Shown: positions 1-7,456 of the stretch, piece by piece | How the letters are laid out: every line of letters begins with the position of its first letter | Position numbering within the stretch: the stretch's first letter is position 1 | Assembly (NCBI RefSeq): GCF_900115095.1 | Contig: NZ_FOVH01000010.1 | Span: 62,001-126,000 of the forward strand | Length of the DNA stretch: 64,000 bases | Source of the DNA: Actinomadura madurae | Lineage (GTDB): Bacteria > Actinomycetota > Actinomycetes > Streptosporangiales > Streptosporangiaceae | Direction of reading: 5' to 3' | The notes under the pieces: model-generated | What the model was told of the DNA's origin: nothing | The model's input: only the letters and a program-made list of their open reading frames with translations | The model's database searches: none | Translations under genes and position numbers: made by a program

Positions 1-408
1 CTTCGGATACGACTTGGCGATCTTGTCGACCCACATCCAGTGCGTGGCGGCGTGCCTGCCGTCGAGCAGGCCGGCCGCGGCCAGCACGGCGGAGCCGGTG
101 CACACCGACGCGACCCGCCGGCTCTCCTTGGCCAGCCGGCGCACGTGCCCGACGAACCGCGGGTCGGCCGCGGCCTCCTGGTAGCCCAGCCCGCCCGACA
201 CGATCAGCGTGTCCAGCGGGCCCCTGAGCCGTTCGAGCGACTCCTGCCCGTGCAGCGTCATCCCGTCGGTGCAGGTGATCGGCCCGCCTCCCGGGGTGGC
301 CAGGCGCACCCGGTAAGGCGGGTTCGCGCCCCAGTTCGCTTCGATCAGCGTCGATGTGACGCAGGCGATGTCCAGCAGCTGCGCCCGGTCGTATCCGACG
401 ACCACCAT
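1..408 (-). CDS. GlxA-family (DJ-1/PfpI + AraC) transcriptional regulator, N-terminal part only
   Basis: The minus strand is open from position 408 to the window edge (136 codons) and reads as a DJ-1/PfpI-like domain: an N-terminal strand (MVVVGYDRAQLLDIA), a mid-domain IVSGGLGYQEA segment and the nucleophile-elbow region SVCTGSAVLAAAGLLDGRHA followed by THW. This is the usual N-terminal sensor half of GlxA-type AraC regulators; the C-terminal helix-turn-helix would lie to the left of position 1. The start could be ATG at 408 or GTG at 423; an in-frame TAG lies just upstream. It is divergent from the reductase at 574, so the 165-bp gap probably carries both promoters and the regulator may control that reductase (inference). 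Confidence 0.85.
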   Translation of the reverse strand, partial: MVVVGYDRAQLLDIACVTSTLIEANWGANPPYRVRLATPGGGPITCTDGMTLHGQESLERLRGPLDTLIVSGGLGYQEAAADPRFVGHVRRLAKESRRVASVCTGSAVLAAAGLLDGRHAATHWMWVDKIAKSYPK

Positions 409-573
409 CAGCCGTTCGTCCACACGCAGACTCTACGTCGAAAGACGAGGATGCCAAGTTTCCGGACATCGTCCTTACATTTCGTTGCCGCAGGCGAACC
501 GGCTCCCGAAAAGTGAAGGCATCGACTCCCTGCTGACTCCGGCGGGTATTCCGATCATCGAAGGAGCATTCCG

Positions 574-1221
574 ATGTCCGAGCTACGCGTTCACAACCTC
601 GCGATCTCGATCGATGGCTTCGCGACCGGCGAGGGGCAGGCCCCGGACGCTCCGTTCGGGCACGCTGGCGAGCGCCTGCACGAGTGGATGTTCGCCACCC
701 GGTTCTGGTACGAGATGGGCGGCGGCCGGGGCGGCAGCGTCGGTGCCGACAACGCCTTCGCCGTGATGCACGGCCACGACATCGGCGCCGAGATCATGGG
801 CGCCGGCAAGTTCGGCCCGCCGAACTGGCAGGACGACCCCGACTACAAGGGCGCCTGGGGCCCCAACCCGCCGTTCCACACGCCGGTCTTCGTCCTCACC
901 CACCGGCCCCGTTCCTCCATCGAGATGGAAGGCGGCACCACCTTCCACTTCCTGAACGCCTCACCCGCCGAGGCCCTCAAAGTGGCCCAGGAGGCCGCGG
1001 ATGGCAAGGACGTGCGCCTGGGCGGAGGGCCCTCGGTGGTCCGCGACTTCCTCACCGAGGGGCTGGTCGACCACATGCACGTGGTCCAGGTCCCGATCCT
1101 GCTCGGCCGGGGCGTCCGGCTCTGGGACGGCCTGGAGTCGCTGGAGGAGGCCTACGACATCGAGGCCGCCTCCACGCCAAGCGGCGTCATCCACCTGACC
1201 TTCACTGCCAAGGGCCGCTGA
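574..1221 (+). CDS. Dihydrofolate reductase-like (RibD C-terminal domain) protein
   Basis: A 215-aa protein of the RibD C-terminal/dihydrofolate-reductase superfamily, an NADPH-dependent reductase fold. Visible features are the N-terminal strand with LAISIDGFATG, a central PVFVLTHRP strand, the nucleotide-binding turn VRLGGGPSVVRDFLTEGLVD, and the C-terminal VPILLGRGVRLWDG motif. The start is set by GAAGGAG eight bases upstream of the ATG. The substrate is unknown; stand-alone proteins of this family in actinomycetes are usually uncharacterised. It lies divergent from the GlxA-like regulator and two bases ahead of the cysteine dioxygenase-like gene, so the two plus-strand genes probably share a transcript. 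A second RibD-like protein, only distantly similar, lies at 13556-14137. Confidence 0.85.
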   Translation: MSELRVHNLAISIDGFATGEGQAPDAPFGHAGERLHEWMFATRFWYEMGGGRGGSVGADNAFAVMHGHDIGAEIMGAGKFGPPNWQDDPDYKGAWGPNPPFHTPVFVLTHRPRSSIEMEGGTTFHFLNASPAEALKVAQEAADGKDVRLGGGPSVVRDFLTEGLVDHMHVVQVPILLGRGVRLWDGLESLEEAYDIEAASTPSGVIHLTFTAKGR

Positions 1222-1223
1222 CC

Positions 1224-1778
1224 ATGGACACCTTCATCAAAGAGGTGGCGTCGTTGGTCGGCAGCATCGACGACGAATACGAGATCACGAAGCGGGTCGC
1301 GGCCCGATTGTCGGGCCTGTTGGCCGGCGACTACCGGCTTCCCCCGGAATTCACCCTGCCCTTGGACGATCACCACGCCAACTACCCGCTCTACATCGCC
1401 CCCGACGACAGCTGGTCAATGGTGTGCGTCGTCTGGAACGTAGGCCAACGCACACCCGTGCACGGGCACGAGACCTGGGGTGTCGCCGGAATCTACGCGG
1501 GCGCCGAACACGAACTCCGCTACGTCAAGCCCGCGGCGTCCGAGCCGAGCAAGGCTTTGACGCCGGCCGGTGAGCACGTCTGGGAACGCGGCCAGGTCAC
1601 CGTGTGCTGCACGACCGACGACGACGTCCACGCCGTAACGGCCGTCGGTGACGAGCCCACCATCGGAATCCACGTCTACGGAGCCAACATCGGCACCCTA
1701 AACCGCCCGATGTACAACCCAGCCACCGGAGAAGTCCAATGGTTCGTCTCCGGCTGGGACACCCCGCCCGGTACCTAG
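1224..1778 (+). CDS. Cysteine dioxygenase type I family (cupin) protein
   Basis: A 184-aa protein that matches the type I cysteine dioxygenase/thiol dioxygenase cupin family, which oxidises thiols with a mononuclear iron. The cupin iron site is visible as TPVHGHETWGVAGIYAG (two histidines, residues about 79-81), with a third histidine expected in the DDDVHAVTAV segment (about residue 138). The length is typical for bacterial members. The gene starts two bases after the stop of the RibD-like gene, which suggests translational coupling. The exact thiol substrate cannot be read from sequence; bacterial members use cysteine, mercaptopropionate and related compounds. A paralogue role in sulfur metabolism is inference. 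Confidence 0.85.
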   Translation: MDTFIKEVASLVGSIDDEYEITKRVAARLSGLLAGDYRLPPEFTLPLDDHHANYPLYIAPDDSWSMVCVVWNVGQRTPVHGHETWGVAGIYAGAEHELRYVKPAASEPSKALTPAGEHVWERGQVTVCCTTDDDVHAVTAVGDEPTIGIHVYGANIGTLNRPMYNPATGEVQWFVSGWDTPPGT

Positions 1779-1800
1779 ACGGGCCAGTTCGGTGCGCTCA

Positions 1801-2250
1801 TCACGACATCCGGCGATCCCGAAGAATTCGGGTGGCTGGTTGTGGCGCTTTTCGGAGTCTGGTCAGTACTACGCCTTGGACCAAGTCGTTTTGCAGGGGG
1901 CCGAAGTGCCGGGAGTCGTAGCTGTCCTCTGCGTCTCCGACGACGAAGACGTGGCCGGGAGGGACGGGGACGCCGCCTGGTGCGGTGTCGCCGGGGAGGG
2001 CCACGACGCGTTTCAGCACCAGGGACGGACCGTTGCGGGAGCCGGTCGGGTTCAGGGCCTCCGGCAGGCGGACGAGCACGACGACGTCCTTCGCCAGGGC
2101 GCGTGGCCCGCGGCGAGCGACCAGGACCCGGTCGCCGTGGTGGAACGTCGGGTGCATGCTGCCTCCCCGAACCGTGACGATGAGGAGGGTGATCCTGGCG
2201 GCGATGACGCAGCCGCTCGCCGCCGCCAGGATCACCAGTAGCACGGCCAT
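1801..2250 (-). CDS. S26 family signal peptidase I, probably dedicated to the adjacent Cys-rich peptide
   Basis: A 149-aa membrane serine protease. One N-terminal membrane helix (residues about 2-27) is followed by box B GGSMHPTFHHGDRVLV with the nucleophile Ser31, box D VLKRVVALPGD with the general base Lys80, and box E GDAEDSYDSRHFGP. It is shorter than housekeeping LepB (about 250 aa or more), as is usual for signal peptidases sitting in small biosynthetic loci. A GGAG lies five bases upstream of the ATG. It is the last gene of the minus-strand group thioredoxin-like / ABC exporter / peptide / peptidase, 115 bases after the peptide gene. The peptide has an AWA site ahead of its cysteine-rich part, exactly what this class of enzyme cuts, so a dedicated processing role is a reasonable inference. 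Confidence 0.9.
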   Translation of the reverse strand: MAVLLVILAAASGCVIAARITLLIVTVRGGSMHPTFHHGDRVLVARRGPRALAKDVVVLVRLPEALNPTGSRNGPSLVLKRVVALPGDTAPGGVPVPPGHVFVVGDAEDSYDSRHFGPLQNDLVQGVVLTRLRKAPQPATRILRDRRMS

Positions 2251-2365
2251 CTGTCTCCGTTCGTTCCCACGGTCGCGGCGGCCGGCGAGGTCGGTCGGTC
2301 CGCATGCCTTTCAGATTTGTGTGCGGTGCGGGTCGTCGCCCGCGTCGGGGTGGCGGCTCAGTGCC

Positions 2366-2587
2366 TCAGCACTTGCCGTTGAACTGCGCATAACACCCGT
2401 CTGCGGGGTTGCTGCTTCTCGGGCAGGTCCGGAACCAGAAGGTGCTGTTGCCCACGAGGCAGCAGTTCCAGTCGCTGCAACGATCGGTGCAGCGGTTGAC
2501 CTGGCACGTCTTGTAGGCCCAGGCGTCCGTCTCCGGGAGGATCAGCGACAGCGCCTTGTCAGCGAGCCGCTCGATGCCTTTGATCAT
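2366..2587 (-). CDS. Secreted eight-cysteine peptide precursor (bacteriocin-like)
   Basis: A 73-aa precursor that starts MIKGIERLADKALSLILP, an amphipathic leader rather than a classic signal peptide. It reaches DAWA at residues 22-25, a good signal peptidase I site. The predicted mature part (from YKTC, 48 residues) has eight cysteines spaced C-X4-C-X3-C-X4-CC-X11-C-X9-C-X7-C, enough for four disulfides. A strong AAGGAAG ribosome site precedes the ATG. The start overlaps the 3' end of the ABC exporter gene by 29 bases. Neighbours supply export, thiol redox chemistry and cleavage. I do not recognise the core; fulvocin-C-like disulfide-rich bacteriocins of about 45 residues are the closest class I know. 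Activity is unproven. Confidence 0.8.
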   Translation of the reverse strand: MIKGIERLADKALSLILPETDAWAYKTCQVNRCTDRCSDWNCCLVGNSTFWFRTCPRSSNPADGCYAQFNGKC

Positions 2588-4532
2588 GGCTTTCTTCCTT
2601 TCCGTCGAATGTGCCGAGCAATGCGGACCGACCGTTATCGTTCTCCGGGTTTGGGAATGTCGCGTCGCCGTAGCCTTCGGCCTGCAGGGCGAAAAGCCGG
2701 GCGTACAGGCCGTCCGCCCGGCAGAGGTGAGCATGGGTGCCCTGTTCCGCGATCCGGCCGTCCGCGAGGGCGACGATCAGGTCCGCCTCGCGCACCACGT
2801 TGAGCCGGTGCGAGACGAGCAGGGTCGTGCGCCCGGCGCGATGCTCGTCCAGCCGCCGGTGCATCCGGTGCTCGGCCTCGGCGTCCAGTCCGGCGCTGGG
2901 CTCGTCCAGGATGAGCAGGTCGTGGTCGTCCCGCAGCAGCGCGCGGGCGAGGGCGACCCGCTGCCACTGGCCGCCGGACAGCACGACGCCGGCCTCCGGA
3001 TCATCGCCGTCCTCCGCCTGGAAGGCGCGGCTGAGCAGCGTGTCGTAACCGCGCGGCATCGCCTGGATCTGTTCATGGACGCCGGCGATGCGGGCCGCCC
3101 GCTCGATCCGGGGCCGCTCGCGGAGCGCGGGGGGATCACCGACTCCGATGTTCTCGGCGGCGGTGAGGTCGTAGGTCATGAAGTCCTGGAACAGCGCGCC
3201 GATCCGCCGGCGCAGTTCGGCCACCGGCACCTGGCGGATGTCGACGCCGTCCCAGAGGATCGCACCCCGGGTCGGGTCGTAGAACCGGCACAGCAGTTTG
3301 ATGAGCGTGCTCTTTCCCGCGCCGTTCAATCCCACGAGCGCGACCGAGGCGCCCGCCGGAACGGTCAGGCTGACCCCGCGCAGAATCCACGGATGCGCGT
3401 CGTCATAGCGGAACCACACGTCCCGCAATTCGAGGCCCGAACGCAAGGGCGTCAACCGGGAACCGGCCGGCGGGTCGGGAAAGTCGTCCGGAGCACCGAC
3501 GACCTCAAGGTGATGCCCCAACGACAGCAGCGCCTGGTGAGCGGCGCCGATGCCGCTGACCAGCGCGGCCAGCGCCGCCTGCACCCCCGCCACCGCGGCG
3601 GCGAACGCCGACACGTCACCCACGCTGAGCCGTCCGTGGGACGCGGCGCGCACCGCCCAGAGAAGCCCGGCTCCGGCGATGACGCCCCCGGCCAGAGCCA
3701 ATACCGCCTGGACGAGTGCGGTCCGTTTGTCCAGCCGGCGCTCGCCGTCCTGGATCCTGGTCAATGTGCCCAGCAGGCGTTCCCGCAGAAAGGATTGCAG
3801 GCTGAAAAGACGCACTTCCTTCGCGGCGCGCACGTCCGTGATCAGCGACTTGTAGAACAGGTATCGCCGATTGGCAGGTGAGAGCACCATCATCATTCCC
3901 ACCTGCTGCCTGGACAGCAGGATCTGGGCCATCAGCGCCGGGAACGCCGCGCCCACCAGGACCACCGCCATGACGGGACTGAGGACGTACAGGGTCACGA
4001 GCAGGCTCAGCAGCGTCAGGACGCTGCGTCCGACGTCGAACAACCCCGTCGTGGCAGGAGTGAGCGCGGAGCCGGTGGCCAGCGAGGCCATGCGCAGCCG
4101 GTCCAGGAACCGCGGGTCCTCGAACCGGGCCAGCCCGGAGAACGAGGAGACGGCACTGTAGAGGCGGTCCTGGACGTGCCGGTCCACCCGCCGCACCAGT
4201 TCGGTGTCCATGTAGGCCGACAGGTTCGGCACGACCGCGGTCACCAGGCCGATCGCCACCAGCGCCGCGGCCCACCACAGTGCCGACGCGGCCGGACGCC
4301 CGGACGCGACGGAGTCGAGAACGGCCTTGGTGGACCACGCGGTGCCGGCGGGCAGCAGGCCCGTGACGACGGTGACCGCCAGCAGGCCCAGATACATCCA
4401 CGGGCCGGCGCGCAGGCACAGCACCGACGCGGCGGCGAGCCGTCCCAGACCGGCGGCAAGGCCCTTCCAGGGGACGGTGACCGGGCGCATCGCACGCCGA
4501 AGCCCGGGAGGCGCCCACCGCGCTCGGTTCAC
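2559..4532 (-). CDS. ABC transporter, fused membrane and ATPase domains (probable peptide exporter)
   Basis: A 657-aa half-transporter with an N-terminal six-helix membrane domain (residues about 30-330) and a C-terminal ATPase. The ATPase shows Walker A GLNGAGKST (about 400), signature LSGGQWQRVALARA (about 519), Walker B LLILDEPSAGLD (about 540) and the switch histidine in LLVSHR. No C39 peptidase domain is present, so leader removal must be done by another enzyme, fitting the neighbouring signal peptidase. I chose the GTG at 4532 because GGAG lies just upstream and it begins one base after the stop of the thioredoxin-like gene. The 3' end overlaps the peptide start. Substrate is inferred from context to be the Cys-rich peptide. 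Confidence 0.9.
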   Translation of the reverse strand: MNRARWAPPGLRRAMRPVTVPWKGLAAGLGRLAAASVLCLRAGPWMYLGLLAVTVVTGLLPAGTAWSTKAVLDSVASGRPAASALWWAAALVAIGLVTAVVPNLSAYMDTELVRRVDRHVQDRLYSAVSSFSGLARFEDPRFLDRLRMASLATGSALTPATTGLFDVGRSVLTLLSLLVTLYVLSPVMAVVLVGAAFPALMAQILLSRQQVGMMMVLSPANRRYLFYKSLITDVRAAKEVRLFSLQSFLRERLLGTLTRIQDGERRLDKRTALVQAVLALAGGVIAGAGLLWAVRAASHGRLSVGDVSAFAAAVAGVQAALAALVSGIGAAHQALLSLGHHLEVVGAPDDFPDPPAGSRLTPLRSGLELRDVWFRYDDAHPWILRGVSLTVPAGASVALVGLNGAGKSTLIKLLCRFYDPTRGAILWDGVDIRQVPVAELRRRIGALFQDFMTYDLTAAENIGVGDPPALRERPRIERAARIAGVHEQIQAMPRGYDTLLSRAFQAEDGDDPEAGVVLSGGQWQRVALARALLRDDHDLLILDEPSAGLDAEAEHRMHRRLDEHRAGRTTLLVSHRLNVVREADLIVALADGRIAEQGTHAHLCRADGLYARLFALQAEGYGDATFPNPENDNGRSALLGTFDGKEESHDQRHRAAR

Positions 4533-4533
4533 T

Positions 4534-5106
4534 TCAGCTCCGTGCCGAGCCGGCGGTGACCGTGGCGTCCGCATTGGCGATCGTGGGGTCCGCCCGGACG
4601 ATCCGGCCTGAGACGTTCACCTCAAGGAACGTCGGGAACATCGTGACGTCCAGCAGCTCCGCCAGGGCCGCGGCGTCCGCCCCCGTGACGGCCATCGCCT
4701 CGCCCGGCAACAGGTCCAGCAGCTCTTCGGCGTCCTTTCCCGTCCCGGTGACCACCGCGAGCGCGGCGTCGGTCCCGAGGGCTCCGAAGGCCGGTGCCTG
4801 CTCGTGGCACGGGGCGCATCCGGCGCTGAAGAAGCCGATCGACCACGACCGCCCGACCATGGACCTCGAAGACAGCCCCACCTTTCCGGTGGTGGTCACA
4901 GAGAACTCGGGAAAGCGGCGGTTTTCAAACCGTTCCAGATAGCCCGTGTCCCCCAGCTTCTCGGCGAAAGAGAGCATGGCGAAACGGGTGGAGTGATCCC
5001 GCAGGCGGCGGAGCACCGCGAAGGTCATCAGCATGTCCAGAATGCAGAGAGTCCCGACCAGCAGGACTCCCGCTACGACGTAGGGCATCGTGAGGAACCT
5101 CACCAT
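4534..5106 (-). CDS. Membrane-anchored TlpA/MauD-like thioredoxin-fold protein
   Basis: A 190-aa protein with one N-terminal membrane helix (MPYVVAGVLLVGTLCILDML) of the kind seen in MauD/TlpA relatives, followed by an extracytoplasmic thioredoxin fold with active site CAPC at about residues 97-100 (context FFSAGCAPCHEQAPAFG) and the cis-proline loop TMFPTFL. Such proteins oxidise or isomerise disulfides of exported proteins. It is the first gene of a tight minus-strand group ending with an eight-cysteine peptide, so a role in folding that peptide is likely. MauE/DoxX membrane partners, common beside relatives, are absent. The start at 5106 is chosen because the membrane segment follows directly; a start up to 5157 is possible. 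Confidence 0.85.
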   Translation of the reverse strand: MVRFLTMPYVVAGVLLVGTLCILDMLMTFAVLRRLRDHSTRFAMLSFAEKLGDTGYLERFENRRFPEFSVTTTGKVGLSSRSMVGRSWSIGFFSAGCAPCHEQAPAFGALGTDAALAVVTGTGKDAEELLDLLPGEAMAVTGADAAALAELLDVTMFPTFLEVNVSGRIVRADPTIANADATVTAGSARS

Positions 5107-5311
5107 CTCGACCGAGCGGACGTTGACGTGCCGGCACCCCGGAACGGGTGGGAGCACCGCGAGCCTCGCCGCCGGGGACGATCAGAGGGGCGGGGCGGAC
5201 ATCGACCGGCGGCACCATTCGGCCCGCACGACGAAACCCCCTCACCACTCCGGATGCTCTTTGCTGACACGTGTCGAAGGGACGGATTCGTGACGTCAGG
5301 CGGGAATGCGC

Positions 5312-5328
5312 CTTCCGTTTTACGGAAG
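5312..5328. promoter_or_regulatory. Perfect inverted repeat in the promoter region of the peptide locus
   Basis: CTTCCGT-TTT-ACGGAAG, two perfect 7-bp arms around three bases, lies about 205 bp upstream of the thioredoxin-like gene within a relatively AT-rich 349-bp gap (5107-5455) that separates the peptide locus from the next gene. The arms are too short and lack a T-run for a convincing terminator, so an operator for the peptide locus is the better guess. Nothing else recognisable was seen in this gap. Confidence 0.4.
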
Positions 5329-5455
5329 TGTCAGATCTGTTCCAATTGAGCGTGCTCTCGGGGGTGACATGAACGAGATCTAAGCATTGACCGGCTTCAG
5401 ATCGGCTTCAGGACGGCTTCCCGATCCGTGCCTCGGAATACAAAAAACTCTTGCG

Positions 5456-7390
5456 TCATCCCCGGTCGGTTCGGGGCGATTCTCCGTCACGCCGGCTGCG
5501 GGGGAGCAGCCCCTCTCCGGCCTGCCGGGCGGCGCGGACGGACGCGTCCAGAGCCTCCTGGATCCGCCGCGCCTCCGACGTCATGGCCGCGACCTGTTCG
5601 TCGGCGAGGCGGTCGCGGACGGTGCGCGCCAGCAGCTCGCGATACTCGTCATCGCGGCCGGTCAGCTCCTGCACGGTCATCCACTCGGCATAGGCGGCAT
5701 CGGCGACACGGGTGCGCTGGGCATAGGCCTCCAGTGCGACGACGCGCTCGGTCACCGAGGCCAGAGCGGTGTTCAGCGCCTGCTGCCGTTCTCGCAGCAC
5801 CGCGGTGACCGAACCGGTCAGACGTTCGGGGTCGATCGCACGCTGGGCGGCGCGCAGCTCGGTGATGGTGCGCAGCGTCCGGGCGATCTCCCATTCCTGG
5901 TCGGGAAGCGCGACGGCGTTGCGGATGTCGTCCAGCAGCCCGGTGCCGTTCACCGTCGATCGCCGAACGACCGCCACGGCGGTCTGCGCACGCAGGAGCA
6001 GACTTCTGGACTGCTCGTCGAGGTCGTCGCCGCGCAGGTACCGCCCGTGCGCCTCGCGTGCGAGCCGCTGCGCCTTCGCCCGGCCGCCGCGGACCGTCCA
6101 GGCACGCCGGGGTTCCGGCGGCGAGGCCTCGGCGGGCTCCAGGACATCCGGGTGAGCGGCCAGATGCGCGCGTACGTCCGCGGGCAGCTCGGGATCGAAC
6201 ACCGGCTGCGGCATGGCCGGTTCCCGCCTCGCCGGAGGGCCGTGCCCCTCGCCTCCCTGATCATCATCCTTCCGCACATCGCCGTCCCGCCGGTACGCCT
6301 CCACGAGGTCGCCGGGCACGGCCTGGGCGAACTCCTCCTCACCCACCACCGCGCCGAACCACCTGCCTTCGGCGCGGACGGCCCCGTCCCGCAGCAGGCG
6401 GATCCGGCAACGCGCCGGTACCGAGCCGTGCAGGACGTCGAACCAGGGCGCCCCCGCGCTGCTCGGTGCCCGCGTGACGCGGGCCAGACCGACGCGCTGC
6501 TCCTGGGGGAGTCCCGGAACGCCGTAGGCGACGACGTGATCTCCCGGCCGCATATCCGCGAAACCAAGATCGATCAGCAGGTCTCCGTCCTCGCCCGACT
6601 CGGCGATGACCGGACGGTAGGTGAACGAGAAGGGCGTCTTGGAGACCTCAAGCCGTTCGCCCCGTGCGCTGTAGTGAATGCGCAGGGCTTCGGCGACCAC
6701 CGTCCCGTCCCGGACGACGCGGGCGCGGGCGTGGCGGCGCAGCTCTCCCGACAGCGGCTCGGCCCGGGCGATGGTGAACCCGCTCCCGCGGATCACGTCC
6801 TTGATCTCCGCGGTGCCCAGTGCCTCCTCCCGCAGCGGATCGTGGCCGTACCCGGGGACGGAGAGCCGGTCGCCATCGACGCGGTCGCCGCGCGCAAGCC
6901 GGATGTACGTCTCGGCGACGTCGCCGGCGATGGCCTGTGCGCACCCCAGCGACAGCACGCACCCGACCTGGCCTTCCCCGCCCGCCTTGAGCCGGGTGAC
7001 GAACTCCAGCTCCGGGTTCTCACACAGCAGCGCCGCCACGCGCAGGTCTTCGGCGATCACCCGGCTGTCGCGGATCAGACGCGCCCGAGCACCCACGACG
7101 AGGACTCCGTCCCGCACCACAGCGGTCACCATGCCGCTCATCCAGGCGTAGTCCCCGGTTATCTCCAAAGTGGCCAGCCGGACCTCTCCGTCGGTGTCCG
7201 CGACCGGAGCCATGCGGGCGCCGAGCGGCCCGCCGATGAACGGAAGCACCGCGTGCCGCCCATCGGCCTCGGCTCCCGAGGCCGCCCGAAGGGCCCGGGC
7301 GGCGAACCCTGCCGCGGTCCGCCGCCATCGCCGCGTCACATACTCGGCCCTTCGGTCCACGCGGACTCCGTCCAGATGCCGCCGTGCCAT
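5456..7390 (-). CDS. Hypothetical protein with repeated IF-2 domain-IV-like barrels and a helical C-terminus
   Basis: A 644-aa cytoplasmic protein of unknown function. Three segments resemble the C-terminal barrel of translation initiation factor IF-2 (xARVRVIRDGxVxxEG ... GDxVxAY): residues about 90-185 (GARARLIRDSRVIAEDLRVA), 210-300 (ARARVVRDGTVVAEALRI ... MRPGDHVVAYGV) and 310-390 (CRIRLLRDGAVRAEG ... AVPGDLVEAY). The last 200 residues are helical and charged, with coiled-coil character. There is no GTPase P-loop. The start ATG at 7390 has only a weak ribosome site. It is the first plausible gene between the peptide locus and the secreted hydrolase. A translation or RNA-related role would be speculation from the repeats. 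Confidence 0.7.
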   Translation of the reverse strand: MARRHLDGVRVDRRAEYVTRRWRRTAAGFAARALRAASGAEADGRHAVLPFIGGPLGARMAPVADTDGEVRLATLEITGDYAWMSGMVTAVVRDGVLVVGARARLIRDSRVIAEDLRVAALLCENPELEFVTRLKAGGEGQVGCVLSLGCAQAIAGDVAETYIRLARGDRVDGDRLSVPGYGHDPLREEALGTAEIKDVIRGSGFTIARAEPLSGELRRHARARVVRDGTVVAEALRIHYSARGERLEVSKTPFSFTYRPVIAESGEDGDLLIDLGFADMRPGDHVVAYGVPGLPQEQRVGLARVTRAPSSAGAPWFDVLHGSVPARCRIRLLRDGAVRAEGRWFGAVVGEEEFAQAVPGDLVEAYRRDGDVRKDDDQGGEGHGPPARREPAMPQPVFDPELPADVRAHLAAHPDVLEPAEASPPEPRRAWTVRGGRAKAQRLAREAHGRYLRGDDLDEQSRSLLLRAQTAVAVVRRSTVNGTGLLDDIRNAVALPDQEWEIARTLRTITELRAAQRAIDPERLTGSVTAVLRERQQALNTALASVTERVVALEAYAQRTRVADAAYAEWMTVQELTGRDDEYRELLARTVRDRLADEQVAAMTSEARRIQEALDASVRAARQAGEGLLPRSRRDGESPRTDRG

Positions 7391-7456
7391 GAGGTCGCAC
7401 CGCCTGCCGGCGGTCGGCTCCCCATGGTTCCACGAACGGCCGCGCGGGAGCCGGCG

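Noticed and set aside
2360..2373. Small hairpin AGTGC-CTCA-GCACT as terminator of the peptide gene
   Set aside because: Only five base pairs, overlaps the stop codon and has no T-run.
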